This document shows positions 1 through 12,820 of a stretch of DNA of 64,000 nt, piece after piece. This stretch comes from Limonium bicolor (lineage: Eukaryota; Streptophyta; Magnoliopsida; Caryophyllales; Plumbaginaceae), in contig CM041776.1 in assembly GCA_023374045.1 (NCBI GenBank), forward strand, positions 117,199,000 through 117,262,999, read 5' to 3'. Position numbers and translations under genes: made by a program. Within the stretch, counting starts at the first letter, position 1, and the number at the start of each line of letters is the position of its first letter. The notes below the pieces were generated by a model. The model was not told where the DNA came from, ran no database searches, and saw nothing but the letters and a program-made list of their open reading frames with translations.

Positions 1-3000
1 TTGTGCAACAGAGGATATGTTTCGCCTTCACCATGGGTGGAATGATTAGACTGGTTTTGATAACCTTTATTGATTTCTACGGGACATCATTGGTCCTTCT
101 GATTTGGATTTCTCCTCCTTGCCTCTTCTGGTGTTTGATTTGAACTTTCTTCTCATTTTGTTTTTTGAAATTGCATTTGGCTCATCAACTTTCTTAAGCG
201 TTCTCTGCTTCGTATTTTGGCTTTCAGCTTTGGAGTTGCATTGACTCATCGATCTTCTTGAACATTTTCGGTGTTCTTTTTTTGTGTTTGACTTTGGAGT
301 TGCATTGACTCACTGATTTCTTCGAACAATTTATTTGTTGTTTTGTGAAAGATGGTGGGGGAGAGACCATGGCTCCAGCTCCTTTGAGATCCTCTATTGC
401 AAGGGTGAGTAAATATGTGTATGTGAGTTGGCATGTTGTGGAGTTCGTAGAAAAAAGTTTATTGTGAAAGGCTCAGCGGGGCTCACTAAGGGATTATGTA
501 CAGGGCAGTCAAAGTTTTTTTTTGGTTTTGTGGAGATTTTTATTCCTAAGTGCCTCGTCAATCTCATTATTCAATAATTGTTTTCTTACTATTCTCGAAT
601 CTTTGCATGAACCACAGTTCGTATCTTGCTATCGACATTGATCTCACTCTAAATTATGCCTCTCCATGTGCGGAAGGAAAGCACAAGTCGCTCATGGTTT
701 TACCTTGATTGGCTCTCTCTACTTTCCCTCGTCGCTCCGTGGATGGTCCAATACCCTCTCTTGGAATTCAAGAGAAAATACCGCTCTTCGCGCACTACTC
801 ACTTGGTTTGTGGTGCTGATTTTGATGAGACCCTTGTGTTCATTGATGGGTCGAGAGTTAAGTGGTTCACGCGCTCTATTCAAGCAATCAATCAAGATTT
901 TCGCCAAAGACGTCGTTTTGATACGGGAGTATGCAAATGCAACGATCTACCATGCAATGTGTTGTGATAATATGGAGTTATTATGTATAGGATGTGTCAA
1001 ATGCTGAAAATGATGAATGAAGATGGTTGACTTCAAGTTTTGACTGAATGTTTGTTTGTTTGTTTTTTTTTTGGATGCAATGCATGCGTGGTAAGGCTAC
1101 ACCTAGTCTCGCTTGAGTCGGCTCTAGTTGATGGTCCATGAAATTCATCCCGTCAGTGTCGGTCTTGGATATGGTCTAACAGTTGGGGTTGTTGTCTAAG
1201 AAGTAACTCTCGAGCGAGGTCGGGTTGGTGATTGGCTCCTGGATTTTGGATTTTAGGGAGTGACAACTCCCGCATGGTAGCCCCACGATATGGAAACGAC
1301 TGCACTCTTCTTCTTCTTCTTCTTCTTTTTTTCAATCATTCTGGTCACTGGTGCCCATGGTGATTCTGGGTTTAGAAAAGGCTCAAACTCTCTGGTGTTC
1401 TTCACCATCCTATTGAAGATTTTTGGAGGTTGAGATATTGGGATGAAGGCTGGTGTGTGGTGATAATGAAACACATGATTATGAAAATCTTCTGAGGTGG
1501 ACGGGAGTTGTGCATGTTTGACAAATTCGAACTGACCGAGAATGCATGGGACTTTTTTGCAATGAATGCAATGCATGGGGTTTTGCTTTGTGCTCAGTTG
1601 TATTTGTTGGTGTTTTTTATTTAGGGGATGCCTCCTGTAGATACCGTTAATTTTCACCCCATAAAGCAAGGTTGATGAATGGTATATGACAGTGAGGGGT
1701 CGCTCCTTATTTGTTCTTTTCGTTATACGTGCATGCCAAAAGAAACCAAGTTTTGGAAAAACAATTTTGAAAACGTGTGTTTTCCAAGTGGTGGATTTTC
1801 TCAATATGATTTTTGACGCTTGGTCATTTGCAAATAAAATAGGGAGTGGGGAACCCTATACACATTGATCTAAACAAATTCAAAGGGAATGTATAAACCT
1901 ATACATGTAATCTGTTCAGAAATTGACAAGAGAGAAGAGAATGCTAGGGGAAAACCTATACATCATCAATCCTAAAAGTCATTAAAAGGGGGAATTTTTA
2001 GCTGAACTTCCTCTGAACTCTTATGGTCTGTCTTCGGGCTTCTAGCTGACCGCTCACGCTCGAGCTCCTGGTTGGCTACTCGCTCGTCTTCAGGCTCCTG
2101 GTTGGTAGCTCACTCGTCTTCAGGCTCTTGACCGGCTGCTCGCTCACTTTTGGGTCTTGACCGACTGCTCGTCTTTCGGGCTCTTGCGGCGAAGCAGTGC
2201 TGTGATCACACAAAATGGGTCTGGTGTTCCTCTGATTTTCAACAATTTGAACTCAAACAGTCGTTACCAGCCTCCATGTCGCTTGACTCGGGCTGGTACA
2301 ACTCTGATTTATGCTCGAATCACGTTGTCCTCCTTCATGCGCTCCACTTGCTCCGACGTGGGGAATGAGGGATATTTTTGAGAAAGGAAAGATTAATGAT
2401 CGAGCACAAAATCTCATGTAAAAAAATCCACCACTTTTGTGAAAACACAAAATGACTAGTACGCTCCACGGTAATGACCGTTGCTCTTGAAGGTGAGGAG
2501 AACTTCAAAAATAGCGGATCACAACATGGGGACTAAATCATTTATTTTGAAATACATTTGCGAAAATCAATTTTTGAAAACTATTTTCGAAAACTATTTT
2601 GAAATGATGTTGAAAATTGTTGTTTGTAGAAAGTAGGTTTTTTAAATCTATTTTTGAAAATTGTTTTGGAAAAAACATTTGAATGAAATAATGGTTTTCA
2701 ATGATGAAGTGGCGGGTCTGAAAACCCCAAGTGTTTATGAGTAGGATTTAGGTGGGATTCTAAATTAAACGAGCTCGTAAAACAGCTTTAGGAGATATGC
2801 AAAAGAGAATTCCGAACGTTTTGAAACAAATTGGTTTGAAGAAGTGATTTGCACACATGTATAGCATAAAGTAAATCATGGCTATTGTTCGATGTGGAGC
2901 TGTAAGTGTTAATGTTGGGATAATCACTTTCTAGGTCAATTATGATTCCGTCTCACCGGGGGAACCATCGTCCCTTCACTATCATCTCTCGGGGTTTTTC

Positions 3001-4038
3001 TCTGCTATGCCTTTGTGGGGCACGTTATCAAGAAAGTCCGGAGTGCTTAAGTTCGAAAGGTCAGGACACCCGAGATGATAAGGAAACATATGCCACGGCC
3101 AGTGATGATCCGACAACACCCCACTTTTCGGAAAACTCGGGGAAGTATTGCATGGGAACGGGTCTCTCGTCACCTGCACGGTCAGGTGTGTCTAAAGTCC
3201 AAATTATTCACTCACTACGTTGTGCCATGTATGGGTATCCGGTAAATACGGGATCCTCTATGGACGTATAGCGTGACATTGGGCTTTAGAGACACCCGTG
3301 GTGCAGATGAACAATGGAGAACTGAGCCCATGCAATCTTCAAGGTAAGGTAGAAGGACGGTCAGACAGGCGGCATACAAGGGGGTGACTCCCATAAACCC
3401 GTCTTAGACACCGGACCAGGTAGCTGGACACTGAAGGCTCAGAGTTCACTATATGCTGGCTTTGACTCGGATAATGGAGGATATTTTTGGATCATGAGCT
3501 CAAGGTGTTGGTCGGAGACCGTACCGCCTCGTGGGTTTGTTCACTGAGAGAGTGACCCTAGCTCATGGGGAATCAACCGTGGACCGGTTGGGGATCCCGT
3601 GACATCGTGGGTAAATCGGGTGACACAGAGGAATGCATGTCCTAGGCTACCCACCCCATGCACCCCACAATCGCAATATAAATATGAAAGCAATAAATAA
3701 ACCAGATGAAATTAGCACCAACCTATGTACTAAGTGTTTTATCTTGAGAATAGTGATTCCAAATTTGTTGTTTATTAACCTAAAGGGAAGTTAGCTTCAT
3801 TCAGTACTAAGTGTCTCTTTCTAATCGTGAGCTAATCATTAACCCAATTGTTGTAATGTTTGTTGAGGATCTAACAAATCCTTTCTGTCCTCATCAGATA
3901 CACACTCAAAGTGTGGAGTAGAATAATCCTAGAGGCTTGGAATGAATCTCTTGAAGGTTTTGAAAGAAGTGGGGAATCCTGACAATCTTGAATGGAGTTC
4001 AGTCTTCCTTGAGTTTGAGAAAAACTTACTCAAGTTTT
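1..4038 (-). other. Internal leader of left Ogre/Tat element, no intact gene
   Basis: The region between PBS and gag, about 4 kb before the window edge. It matches 56082-60100 in reverse complement over most of its length. It contains AAAT/GAAAA-rich stretches (2520-2720), a (TTC)n run at about 1306-1330, and a block at 2940-3640. An antisense open stretch (plus strand, about 656-1007) is partly conserved in the other copy; see findings. I recognise no protein domain. Confidence 0.55.
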
Positions 4039-4055
4039 CCCCAACAGAGTCGCCA
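4039..4055 (-). other. Primer-binding site, tRNA-Arg type
   Basis: In element sense it reads TGGCGACTCTGTTGGGG, three bases after the LTR end. The equivalent site in the right copy is TGGCGACTCTGCTGGGG at 56064. The pattern matches the 3' end of plant tRNA-Arg (ACG) with one or two mismatches; the tRNA comparison is from memory. Confidence 0.65.
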
Positions 4056-4904
4056 TTCTGTGGAGGGTTATTTTTCGGTATGAGGGGGGGTCTATATAAA
4101 TATGATCTGACTGAAAAGCCGAGATCCTAGAAAATGCCATTCTGTGGAGGGTGAAAACCCGTTATCCGGCATCCCTCAAATACCTATTAAATCGTCCATC
4201 TTTCCCAGAAAGCATAAGGGGAATGCTAGTGAGCACTACACCCGCTCTCGATGGGCTCCACGCGGACTTATGCCCTAAGGGCGGAAATTGACTAGAGTCG
4301 CCACCTAGTTTGACCTAAGGAACTAGGAAGGGATGAGAAGGGTTCTTAGAACCGTTAGCTGACTCTGAGATTGTTGCCTATGGATAGGACTTATCTGGTC
4401 ATGTCAGAGATTCTGTGTTGGGTTCGCACTGGGTTACACCCCTCAGAAGTGGCAACGACCACGACTTCGGATTGGTGCCCGAGGAAACCTCGGTCTCCAA
4501 TTGTCGGGATTGCCTTCTTTCAAAACCTTATTAGAGACATTCAGTTAAAGCCAAAGGATAGGATTAGGACAGGAGGAGAGAAAGAGAGTGGATGAGGCGA
4601 GCTTTTCTGCCAAGCTAGCGCCAAGAAGAAGAATTGATGAATTTGAATGAGTATAGAATGAAAGATTAGAAGTCTGATTTTGAGAGTTGAAGAAGTCGGG
4701 AGTTTGTGGGAGTTAGAGGGATTTGAATGTTTGAAAGACATGAATATCACCTTGGAGTTGGGAAAGAGGTTTTTTTGGATTGGAATGGGGTCGCACCCTA
4801 GATGGGCTGCCTACGTACTCAACTCCCTGTTGAGATCAGACCTTACGTAGTTCACGGTTTTTTTGGAGATGTTTGAAGTTTCAGGTTTGAGGGGGTAGTC
4901 TGTG

Positions 4905-5430
4905 AGACGCTCGGGTCTATGAGACGTTTGAAACCTTGAGATGTCGAAGTCTGTGAGACGCTCGAATCTGTGAGACGCTCGGGTCTGTGAGATGTTCGGG
5001 TCTATGAGACATTCGAATCATTGGGATAACAAAGTCTGTGAGACACTCGGGTCTGTGAGACGATACGGGGTTGTTTGGAGGTGAGGTGGTTGAGTGAAAA
5101 AATGCATTTTGTTCGATGTGGGGTCGCACCCTGTGTGGGTTGCCTACGTACTCAACTCCCTGCTGAGATCAGACCTTACGTAGTTCAGAAGATTTGGGGT
5201 TTGGAAGTTTGATGTTTGAGGGAGCTTGAGATTCGAAGGAGCTTGGAGTTTTGAGAAGTTTTGTGTTTGGGATGTTGGTCTGTAAGACGCTCGGGTCTGT
5301 GAGACGTTTGAAACCTTAAGTTGTCGAAGTCTGTGAGACGCTCGGATCTGTGAGACGCTCGGGTCTGTGAGACATTCGAATCATTGGAATGACAAAGTCT
5401 ATGAGACGCTCGGGTCTGTGAGACATTTAG
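4905..5430. repeat. Degenerate tandem array, GTCTGTGAGACGCTCGG motif
   Basis: Many copies of a 17-20 bp motif in two blocks (about 4905-5065 and 5275-5430). They are separated by a second copy of the sequence containing CTACGTACTCAACTCCCTG. The right Ogre copy has a related array at 54640-54940 (GACCGTCTCAGCAGCTC), consistent with rapid turnover of LTR tandem repeats. Confidence 0.8.
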
Positions 5431-5489
5431 AGTGGAGGTGAAATTGGAATAGAATTGAAACCGAAGTTGAATCGGGGTTGAATGAATAT

Positions 5490-6065
5490 TGATTTGAATT
5501 GGAATTGAAATGAATTTGAATTTGAATTGAATTCGGATTTGAATTTGGAATTGAAATGAATTTGAATTTGAATTGAATTCGGATTTGAATTTGGAATTGA
5601 AATGAATTTGAATTTGAATTGAATTTGGATTTGAATTTGGAATTGAAATGAATTTGAATTTGAATTGAATTCGGATTTGAAATGAATTTGAATTTGAATT
5701 GAATTCGGATTTGAATTTGGAATTGAAATGAATTTGAATTTGAATTGAATTCGGATTTGAATTTGGAATTGAAATGAATTTGAATTTGAATTGAATTCGG
5801 ATTTGAATTTGGAATTGAAATGAATTTTAAATTGAATTAGGATTGCATGAATTTGAATGAATTTGAATGCGTTTGGAATTGAATGAAGTTTTGAATTGAA
5901 TTGGAATTTACAAATTGAGTTTGAATCGAATTGAACTAAGAATGGAATTAAATTGAGAATTGAATTGAATTGGTGTGAATTGAATTGAATTGACTTTGAA
6001 TTGGGCTTGGATTGAATTGAGTTGGCTTTGAATGAATTGAATTGAATTTGAATTTGGATTTGAAT
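5490..6065. repeat. AT-rich tandem array, about 46-bp unit
   Basis: Repeats of GAATTGAAATGAATTTGAAT followed by an ATTCGGATTTGAATTTG-type segment, regular from about 5490 to 5830, with one shortened unit near 5670. It then decays into irregular TTGAATTGAATTG repeats to 6065. The 82-residue minus-strand ORF at 5908-6156 is a low-complexity by-product. Confidence 0.85.
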
Positions 6066-6137
6066 TTATTCTCTTCTTTTTTTTTGTAAAGTTTTTTAAT
6101 GAGATTAGGGATGATTTGGGATAGGCTTTAAAAGTTT

Positions 6138-6365
6138 GGAAGGTATTGTTCCCCACAGAGCAAATCAGAAATAGGCTAGCTGTGGGGTACCTTCAAAGGC
6201 TTACAAGAGATCTTCAAAGTATTGGAAGGTATTATTCCCCACAAAGCAAATCAGAAATAAGCTAGCTGTGGGGTACCTTCAAAGGCTTAAAAGATTTTCA
6301 AAGTTTTGGATGGTATTGCTCCCCACAAAGCAAATCAGAAATAAGCTAGTTGTGGGGTACCTTCC
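6138..6365. repeat. Three tandem copies of an about 85-bp unit with inverted ends
   Basis: Units start at 6138, 6224 and 6308. Each opens with a GGAAGGTATT...CCCCAC segment and closes with GTGGGGTACCTTC, so each unit can fold on itself. The interior (AGCAAATCAGAAATA) is nearly invariant. Confidence 0.8.
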
Positions 6366-8524
6366 AAGACTTATCATAAATAACAAATGGGTGACCTAAT
6401 GGGCTGTCTAGGGCCAGTAGTTCTATATGTAAAAAAAAATAAGAATAATAGATAATAAAACCAGCAAGTAATGAAGTGAATCTTTCAAACTTCAAGCATT
6501 GAAGAAACAAAAACCAACATATCTCAAATTGGTGACGCAAGAATCACGACAAGGGTTAAAACAGCTAGAAGCAAGATAATGTCAAAATCCACATCAGTGT
6601 GCAAAGGGGACAATTAATATGACAAATAGTTTAGTTCCACACCAAACAACCATACGCAAAGGGCAGATATCCAGCTAGGCACAGGAGCAGATTATCAAGT
6701 TATAATCAGGAATAACCGACCAATTGGGTTTCTGAACCCATGAGATGGCGAGCCCAAAGCACATCAATACAGTCCATCTACATGACCCAAGCGAATGCAG
6801 GCCCAAATCCAGACGTTCGCCACCTCATTCAAGTCGTGAGAAAAGAAATGAGAGATAGTGAGTAGTCTTAAAGAAGTAATAATATAAACACTAGCCCAAA
6901 TATTCAAACACACCACGGAACCAGACTGAAACAATGATCCATGTAACAGAAGATGAATTAATAGGACCGTGGACCTGAAAGTCTCAAACCCATACCCGAC
7001 ACGAATGTGGCCACACAAAAAACACGGTCTGCTAGATAAGCATCAGTCATCACAAGGACCAACATGTTCGTGAATGATATCAAATTGATTGCAAACACGG
7101 TGAACTGACCAAGCCAGCACCAAATTGATTGAACCCATTGTTTGTACCACCATATCAAACCTAATCGTCCAAACACAAAGTAAGGTCAAGGTGGGACCAA
7201 ACCCAGAACAGCAGCAACTTGTGAAAACAACGCAAAACTGGAATCAAACTACCGCAAGCAAGATCAGGAATATCCACAACGGAAAACTAAACATCTAGCT
7301 TCTCAAACGCATCCGACGGATAAATAGGTTAGGACTAAATACCACGCGAAGGAGACACAACAAAGATTCCCTATGAAGCCCGAAGATCAAACGAAACAAA
7401 GTAAACGTTAAACCATACCAATCCCAAACCAAACAGAAGAGTGTTCAGATAGAGGGACTATAGATAGAGGATGTCGTCCACGCCTGTCAGAGCCAACTGC
7501 TAGCGGTGAGGAAGCCCAGCGTTAATGGAAATCGGCTCCACCTCCAAATACTCAACCATAATAAACTTCGACAGAGACAACGATTCGATGAAGAAGAATC
7601 AAACAGAACAGAAATTAGCATTTGACAAACTGATGATCAGACGTTAGTAAAATCATAAACGAACAGATGAGAGTGAAAGCTAACTCCCGAAGAAGGAGAT
7701 TCGACATGGGGATGTGGTCACTGGAACTCGCCGGCTGGGTTTTGAGCGGTGGAAAGGATATGCTTTGCAATCGCCAACGATTCGAATAGAAAGAGAGGGG
7801 TAGAGCATGAAGGGGATGAAGGTGTCGGCTGGGTATTCTCCTGGTGTTGAAAGCGACGGAGGATGAAGATTGGGTTATCTACGGTTTCCGAAGTAAGAAA
7901 CAAAGAGAAGGGGAATGAGCAAGAGAGGAAGGAGGTCGGTGAAGCAACCGAGAATGGGAAGAAAAAATGACATATGGGATTGGTGATGTCGGCTGCCACC
8001 ATGCTCTGCTACAGTAGGGTTCTTGTGATGTTTTTTTTATATCAAGAGGGTAGGGATTAGATGGTAGGGTTTGGGTGGGCTTTTTGAAGCTATGGGCTGA
8101 AAGTAGTGTGGGTTTAGGGAATTGGGCTAGGACAGATTTTAACCAAGTGTGGATTGGGTTTGAAAGATGAAAAATGAGTGTGTATAAACAGAAATGAAAA
8201 TAAAAATACTAATGTTAATAGTAGAATAAAATAAAATATAAGAAAAAGTGGATAGATGAGTAAATAAATAAATAGAATATAAACAATAAAAAAAGATAGT
8301 AAAATAAGTGAATAAACAAAGAGAGATGATTTTGAAACTGGACTGTCGTTGGAAATTCATTTTTGAAGAATTGTGTTTTTTTTTCTGAAATGTTTTGAAA
8401 AAGATTATAAAATGATGGTTTCGTCTTAGCACGCACGTTAATATGTTTTAAAAAAAAGAAAGGCGACGACCCCTCTTATTATTTCGGAATTTGCTTTATG
8501 GGGTGAGAATTTTTGGTGTCTACA

Positions 8525-11500
8525 CCTATAGGTCACCTAGTCTTGTTCGTGTTTAGATGTATAAACTTCCAGTCATAAGACGTTCGCGTAAAAATAAAAC
8601 GCAATGGTGTCGAGCAATACAGTATACAATATATCATATACATAAATCACAGATATCGCTCTTTGCAATTAAACAGACAACATCTGGACCTCAGGAAAAT
8701 CCTTAGGACATTCAGACCACACAATTAACATACCGTTCACCGTGTAACTGCTAGCTTGACATTTCACGCTTTAGTAGTTTCTTCCCGTACGCTGTTATAT
8801 TTACATGCAATACCGGGTAACGTTAATACAACTATTCTCTTAGTATTACAGTACTGTCACAGCAGAACTAATACTTGTAGTATACTAACCCCGTACATTC
8901 TTTATTTCTCCCTGTTATTTAACAGTGGTTCGAGGTAGTTTAACAGCTCGTTATTTTATGTAGTAATCACATGCGATAATGAATTTCCATTTTATGGTAT
9001 ATCCTCATCTCATTAATTATATATTCATAATTGTTTTCACTTATTCTATACGTATGTCAATATGATTTGGTTATTTTTATTATAACCACCATTATTTTAC
9101 AAACTTTATATTATACTCCATAATATACCATATTACTTAGTTTTAATTCCTTTCTTTATTAAATTACAAAACCAACCTTATAAATTCGGTATTTACAAAT
9201 TGAACACATAACTTTCGCAAATTACCATATGGCCACCTATAATTTCGGTTTCAACATATAACTTTCCTATATTTACAGTTTAACCCAAAAACTTTATATA
9301 AGTTACATACTAATTCATAAACTATAGTTTTAATATTTAATTTACTAAAATACCGAAAAGACCCTTATAATTTCACTAATTATGTTTCCGCCCTACATAT
9401 AATTCGGTTTTACACACCAACTTTTATAAATTACATTTTCACCCCATAACTTTTATAAAGTTAATATTTTATGTCATAAATCATTTTAACCCAAAGTTTT
9501 TGGTCAACACTTTGACCAAAGCCCAATTTCATAATTAATACTTTAATATACCCAGAAAATCATATATGTTTTGGTTTTACTCCATACTTTCCAGAAATTA
9601 AAAAATAGCCCCAAAACTTTATAAAATGTTATTTTAACACTTAAACACTTGTTTAAATTCACCAAAATTCATAATATTAATTGCTACCTTATATTATGTT
9701 GTAACTATGCCAAATACATTCCTTAATTCTCGACAATCATATATAGTACACTAATCTATTCCAAATTTACATTTTGACCATATAACTTTATAAAGTAGCT
9801 ATTTAAATACTTGTAGCTGTTTTTAATAATCCCAAAATTTATATTATAAGCTAATTCACTTATATACCTCAAAAATCACTAAATGAAATACTTTGCTCTC
9901 TGTTTTAATAATCTTTTATCATATGGTTTTAAAACTTGACTTATATCTTATAATAAGTATATATAAATTTATATAAGCCATATAACACTTCTAAAATTTA
10001 TGTTAATGACTTAGAATGATTATAAGCTCAAAATAAACCATTTATCTCCTGAAACATTCGGCTAGAATAAATATGCATCTTAATTATTTTTTGTGACACA
10101 AATTTATACCTTAAGGTAATAATCTTACCTTGTATGTTATAAGTTATTTTCTTGATATTATAACCTATAGTTTTCGGTCTTAATATTACTAAGGGTTGTA
10201 TATAAATTTTATACTAAAGTTCGAAGCTTAAATCAAACTTAAACTTAATAGTTTTAATTATAGAAACTTACTCCTTAAATCAAGATGATTCTTGAACTTG
10301 ATTTCCTCTTTATTTCCAAGCTCCTCCAATGGTTTCTTGATGAAGTATTTTCGGCCTCCATGTACAAGTTTAGGAGATCCAAGTGTTAGACTTCTAACAA
10401 GGATTTATAAGTAAGATTTGGAGTAGTTTTACAAGAGTTTACCTTAGGTATTTTCCAAGTAATTTTCTGTATACCTTGGGATGATTGTAGATCCAAGTTT
10501 CCTTCATGAAATGATGAAGAGAACATAGGTTTAGAAGTTCATAATTTTCGGACATTAATTTAGGAATTTGCTAGGATTTTTAAACATGAAAATATACCTT
10601 AATTTGATCTTGTTGTTCCTTGTGTTGTTGTTGAATCAAGACAACGCCTTGGAGTACTAATGCTTGGCGAAAATTGCAAAGGTTGCTATGATGATTCTTG
10701 CTTCAAGACTTAGTAGATTTGACTAGGAAAATTACATAGAAATGGTGTTAGAACTTAATGTACCATTAATGGAGCTTTGAGGCTCACAAGAATAACTAGC
10801 TAAGAAAGAAAGAAAATAGAGGGAAGTGAAGCTTACCACAATCGTCTGAATGAGGGCAAGGAGGATGCTAGACTACCATGAGAGTTTTAGATAAAACAAA
10901 GGCAAGGAATGAAGGAATCTCACTTTGACAAAATAATGTCAAAATTGTCTAGCTTTCCTTTGTTTATTAATTTGACCCATGGCTCCATAAAATGCACTCA
11001 TTATTGATCAAACTTTCGGCTGAGTCAAGGAAGGGAGGAAGACTTTGGTTGTCAATTGAAGCAAGAGGACAAGAGCAAAGGTAGATAGGTGTTTCTTTTG
11101 AATTTCCTAAGATGATTATCAATTCTAACTTGTCTTCTTCTCTTGCTAATTTTTGGTAATGTGCTGCTGTAGGTCTTTGATTGTTTTGTTAATTAAAGAC
11201 ATGAGAACATGCCTAGGTAGGTAAGTGTTTTAGTTTGATTATTGTACATCAATTAAACCTCCTTTTCCTTGCTTGATTTCGGTAATGGGTGCTGTTGCTA
11301 GACAATTGATTTTTGTTTATGGAAGGCATAGGCTCATGCTTAGTTAGGTCCATGTTCTCACTTTAATTTTAATAAGGAAATCAATATTGTTTCTCCTTGA
11401 TTCTGATCGGTAGCATTAGGCTAGAACATGGGCTGCTTCCTTGTTTATTTACAAAGTATAAAGCTAGATCTAGATTTATTCTTTATGTATTTTAATTTCC

Positions 11501-12820
11501 ATGATTTTTCAAAGACTAATCTATTCTCATTTTCTTGCAGGCTTTCGGTAATGAGAGGCTCATTTGACTGAGATTATTTGACATAATATCACATGGCCTG
11601 TGGGAAGATGAGTCACCATTCCATAAGATAATTTTTAAGCTAAAACCATGTCAAAAACACCCAAAAAGACGCCCCCTTGTGTGCCCATGTGGGACAGATT
11701 TTTAATTAGATTCCAGTCACACTATATTGTATTAAGATCATATTGTAACATGTTATAAGTCACAACATTTAATTGGTACATTTATACCAAGGTAAAAGAT
11801 GAAAGTTTCTAAGGTAAAATGCTGATTTTATACTACTTTTTGATTATAAAATCGGCCCTATTTGTGCTATGTGTTTAGCACTGGATTTAATTGATATAGA
11901 TGGTAAACTTATCCCCATTTACGATTCCCAACTCGTGGCTCTTCAAAGACTTCAAGGTAATAGCATAGAACGCGTTTTTATGACACCCGAAGGTGCGTTT
12001 TTGTGCTTTAAGGATATTCTGGAAAATAAGTAGTCGCTACGAGTTCCAAGTGTTGATAAACATTGTTTATAGTCAATAATGATATACTAAGGTGTTACAT
12101 TGAGTTATATGGGGTTATATCAACTCGTGACACAATATCTGGGCTACCGGGACACTCCTGGGGCAAAACAGGAGCGTTAAGAATTTCCCCCGAGTGCTTT
12201 GTTTATTTTTGAAAACATAGCTGGAGGTTTCTTTTTATAATGATGAATAATGATTTTAGGAACTCTAAGAATGAATTATATAGGAGTTCATGCCGCTTCG
12301 GCACTTCCCTAGGGCATTCTCAGGGGTTTATGGGACCCCCATCGGGAACCTCCGAGCGCTTTGCGTTTAATTGAAAATTTGGCGTGAGGACTTCATATTA
12401 TATGTTTAATAAATTGTTATGGTGCATTTGGAATGAAGTGTAATGCTTTACTTCATCCTATAAAGTATTTCCAGGACTTTCGGGCCCTTAAGGGAACTCC
12501 CGGGCATTTTGCATTTTTACTCAGTTTTAGATGAGGTCCTGTGTTCTAAGGGTCATATAATGATCCTTGATTAACTTCATATGAGGTTTATAGCTTATAT
12601 ACTTTGGTTAGCTTAAGGTCCGGCTTAACGCTCGTTTTTGACCTTAAGGAGTTTAGGTGCGTTTTTAACGCCTAGGCGTTTATATGCTTTCTTAGGGTTT
12701 CATAATCCCCCAAATAATATTTATTTACCATTATTTAATTATTTAAAAGTTAGAGGTATTTCACCCTCAAATACCATATTAGAATTATTTAGTCACCATT
12801 TTTAAGTTCGGGGTATTTCA
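8525..12820 (-). repeat. Truncated LTR of a Ty3/gypsy element (3' LTR, minus)
   Basis: The right end reads GGGGTATTTCA at 12820, the same terminus as the element A LTRs (element sense TGAAATACCCC), followed by a PPT-like TCTACCCA. The left end is lost at the Ogre boundary at 8524. Part of 8640-8760 resembles 38440-38540 in another minus-oriented LTR. It is strongly AT-rich, with many decayed TATAAC/ACTTTTATAA motifs, so it looks old. No gene is visible in 4.3 kb. Confidence 0.6.

Larger units (their letters stand above)
1..8524 (-). mobile_element. Ogre/Tat-type LTR retrotransposon, partial (5' LTR plus leader)
   Basis: Minus-strand element that continues beyond the left edge of the window. 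The LTR in element sense starts TGTAGACACC (right end 8524) and ends at 4059, followed by a tRNA-Arg-type PBS and about 4 kb of internal leader. Positions 1-8524 are a diverged reverse-complement match to 49850-60100, for example the stretch around 2940-3080 against 57000-57140, so two copies of one family lie in inverted orientation about 50 kb apart. LTRs above 4 kb, this PBS, and a conserved GGTGGCGACTC block near the LTR end fit the Ogre/Tat lineage. No gag or pol lies in the visible part. It appears to be inserted into the LTR at 8525-12820. Confidence 0.75.
4059..8524 (-). repeat. 5' LTR of left Ogre/Tat element (about 4.5 kb)
   Basis: Element-sense boundaries are TG...CA: TGTAGACACC at 8524 and a CCTCCACA-type end at 4059. 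It is shorter than the matching 6.2-kb LTR at 49850-56060. It contains three internal tandem arrays, annotated separately, and a GC-richer block at about 7440-8000. The ORFs inside it are not conserved protein genes. Confidence 0.7.

Noticed and set aside
1253..1804. 183-codon minus-strand ORF
   Set aside because: It contains a poly-Lys run from a TTC microsatellite and no recognisable domain; it is a chance frame in the Ogre leader.
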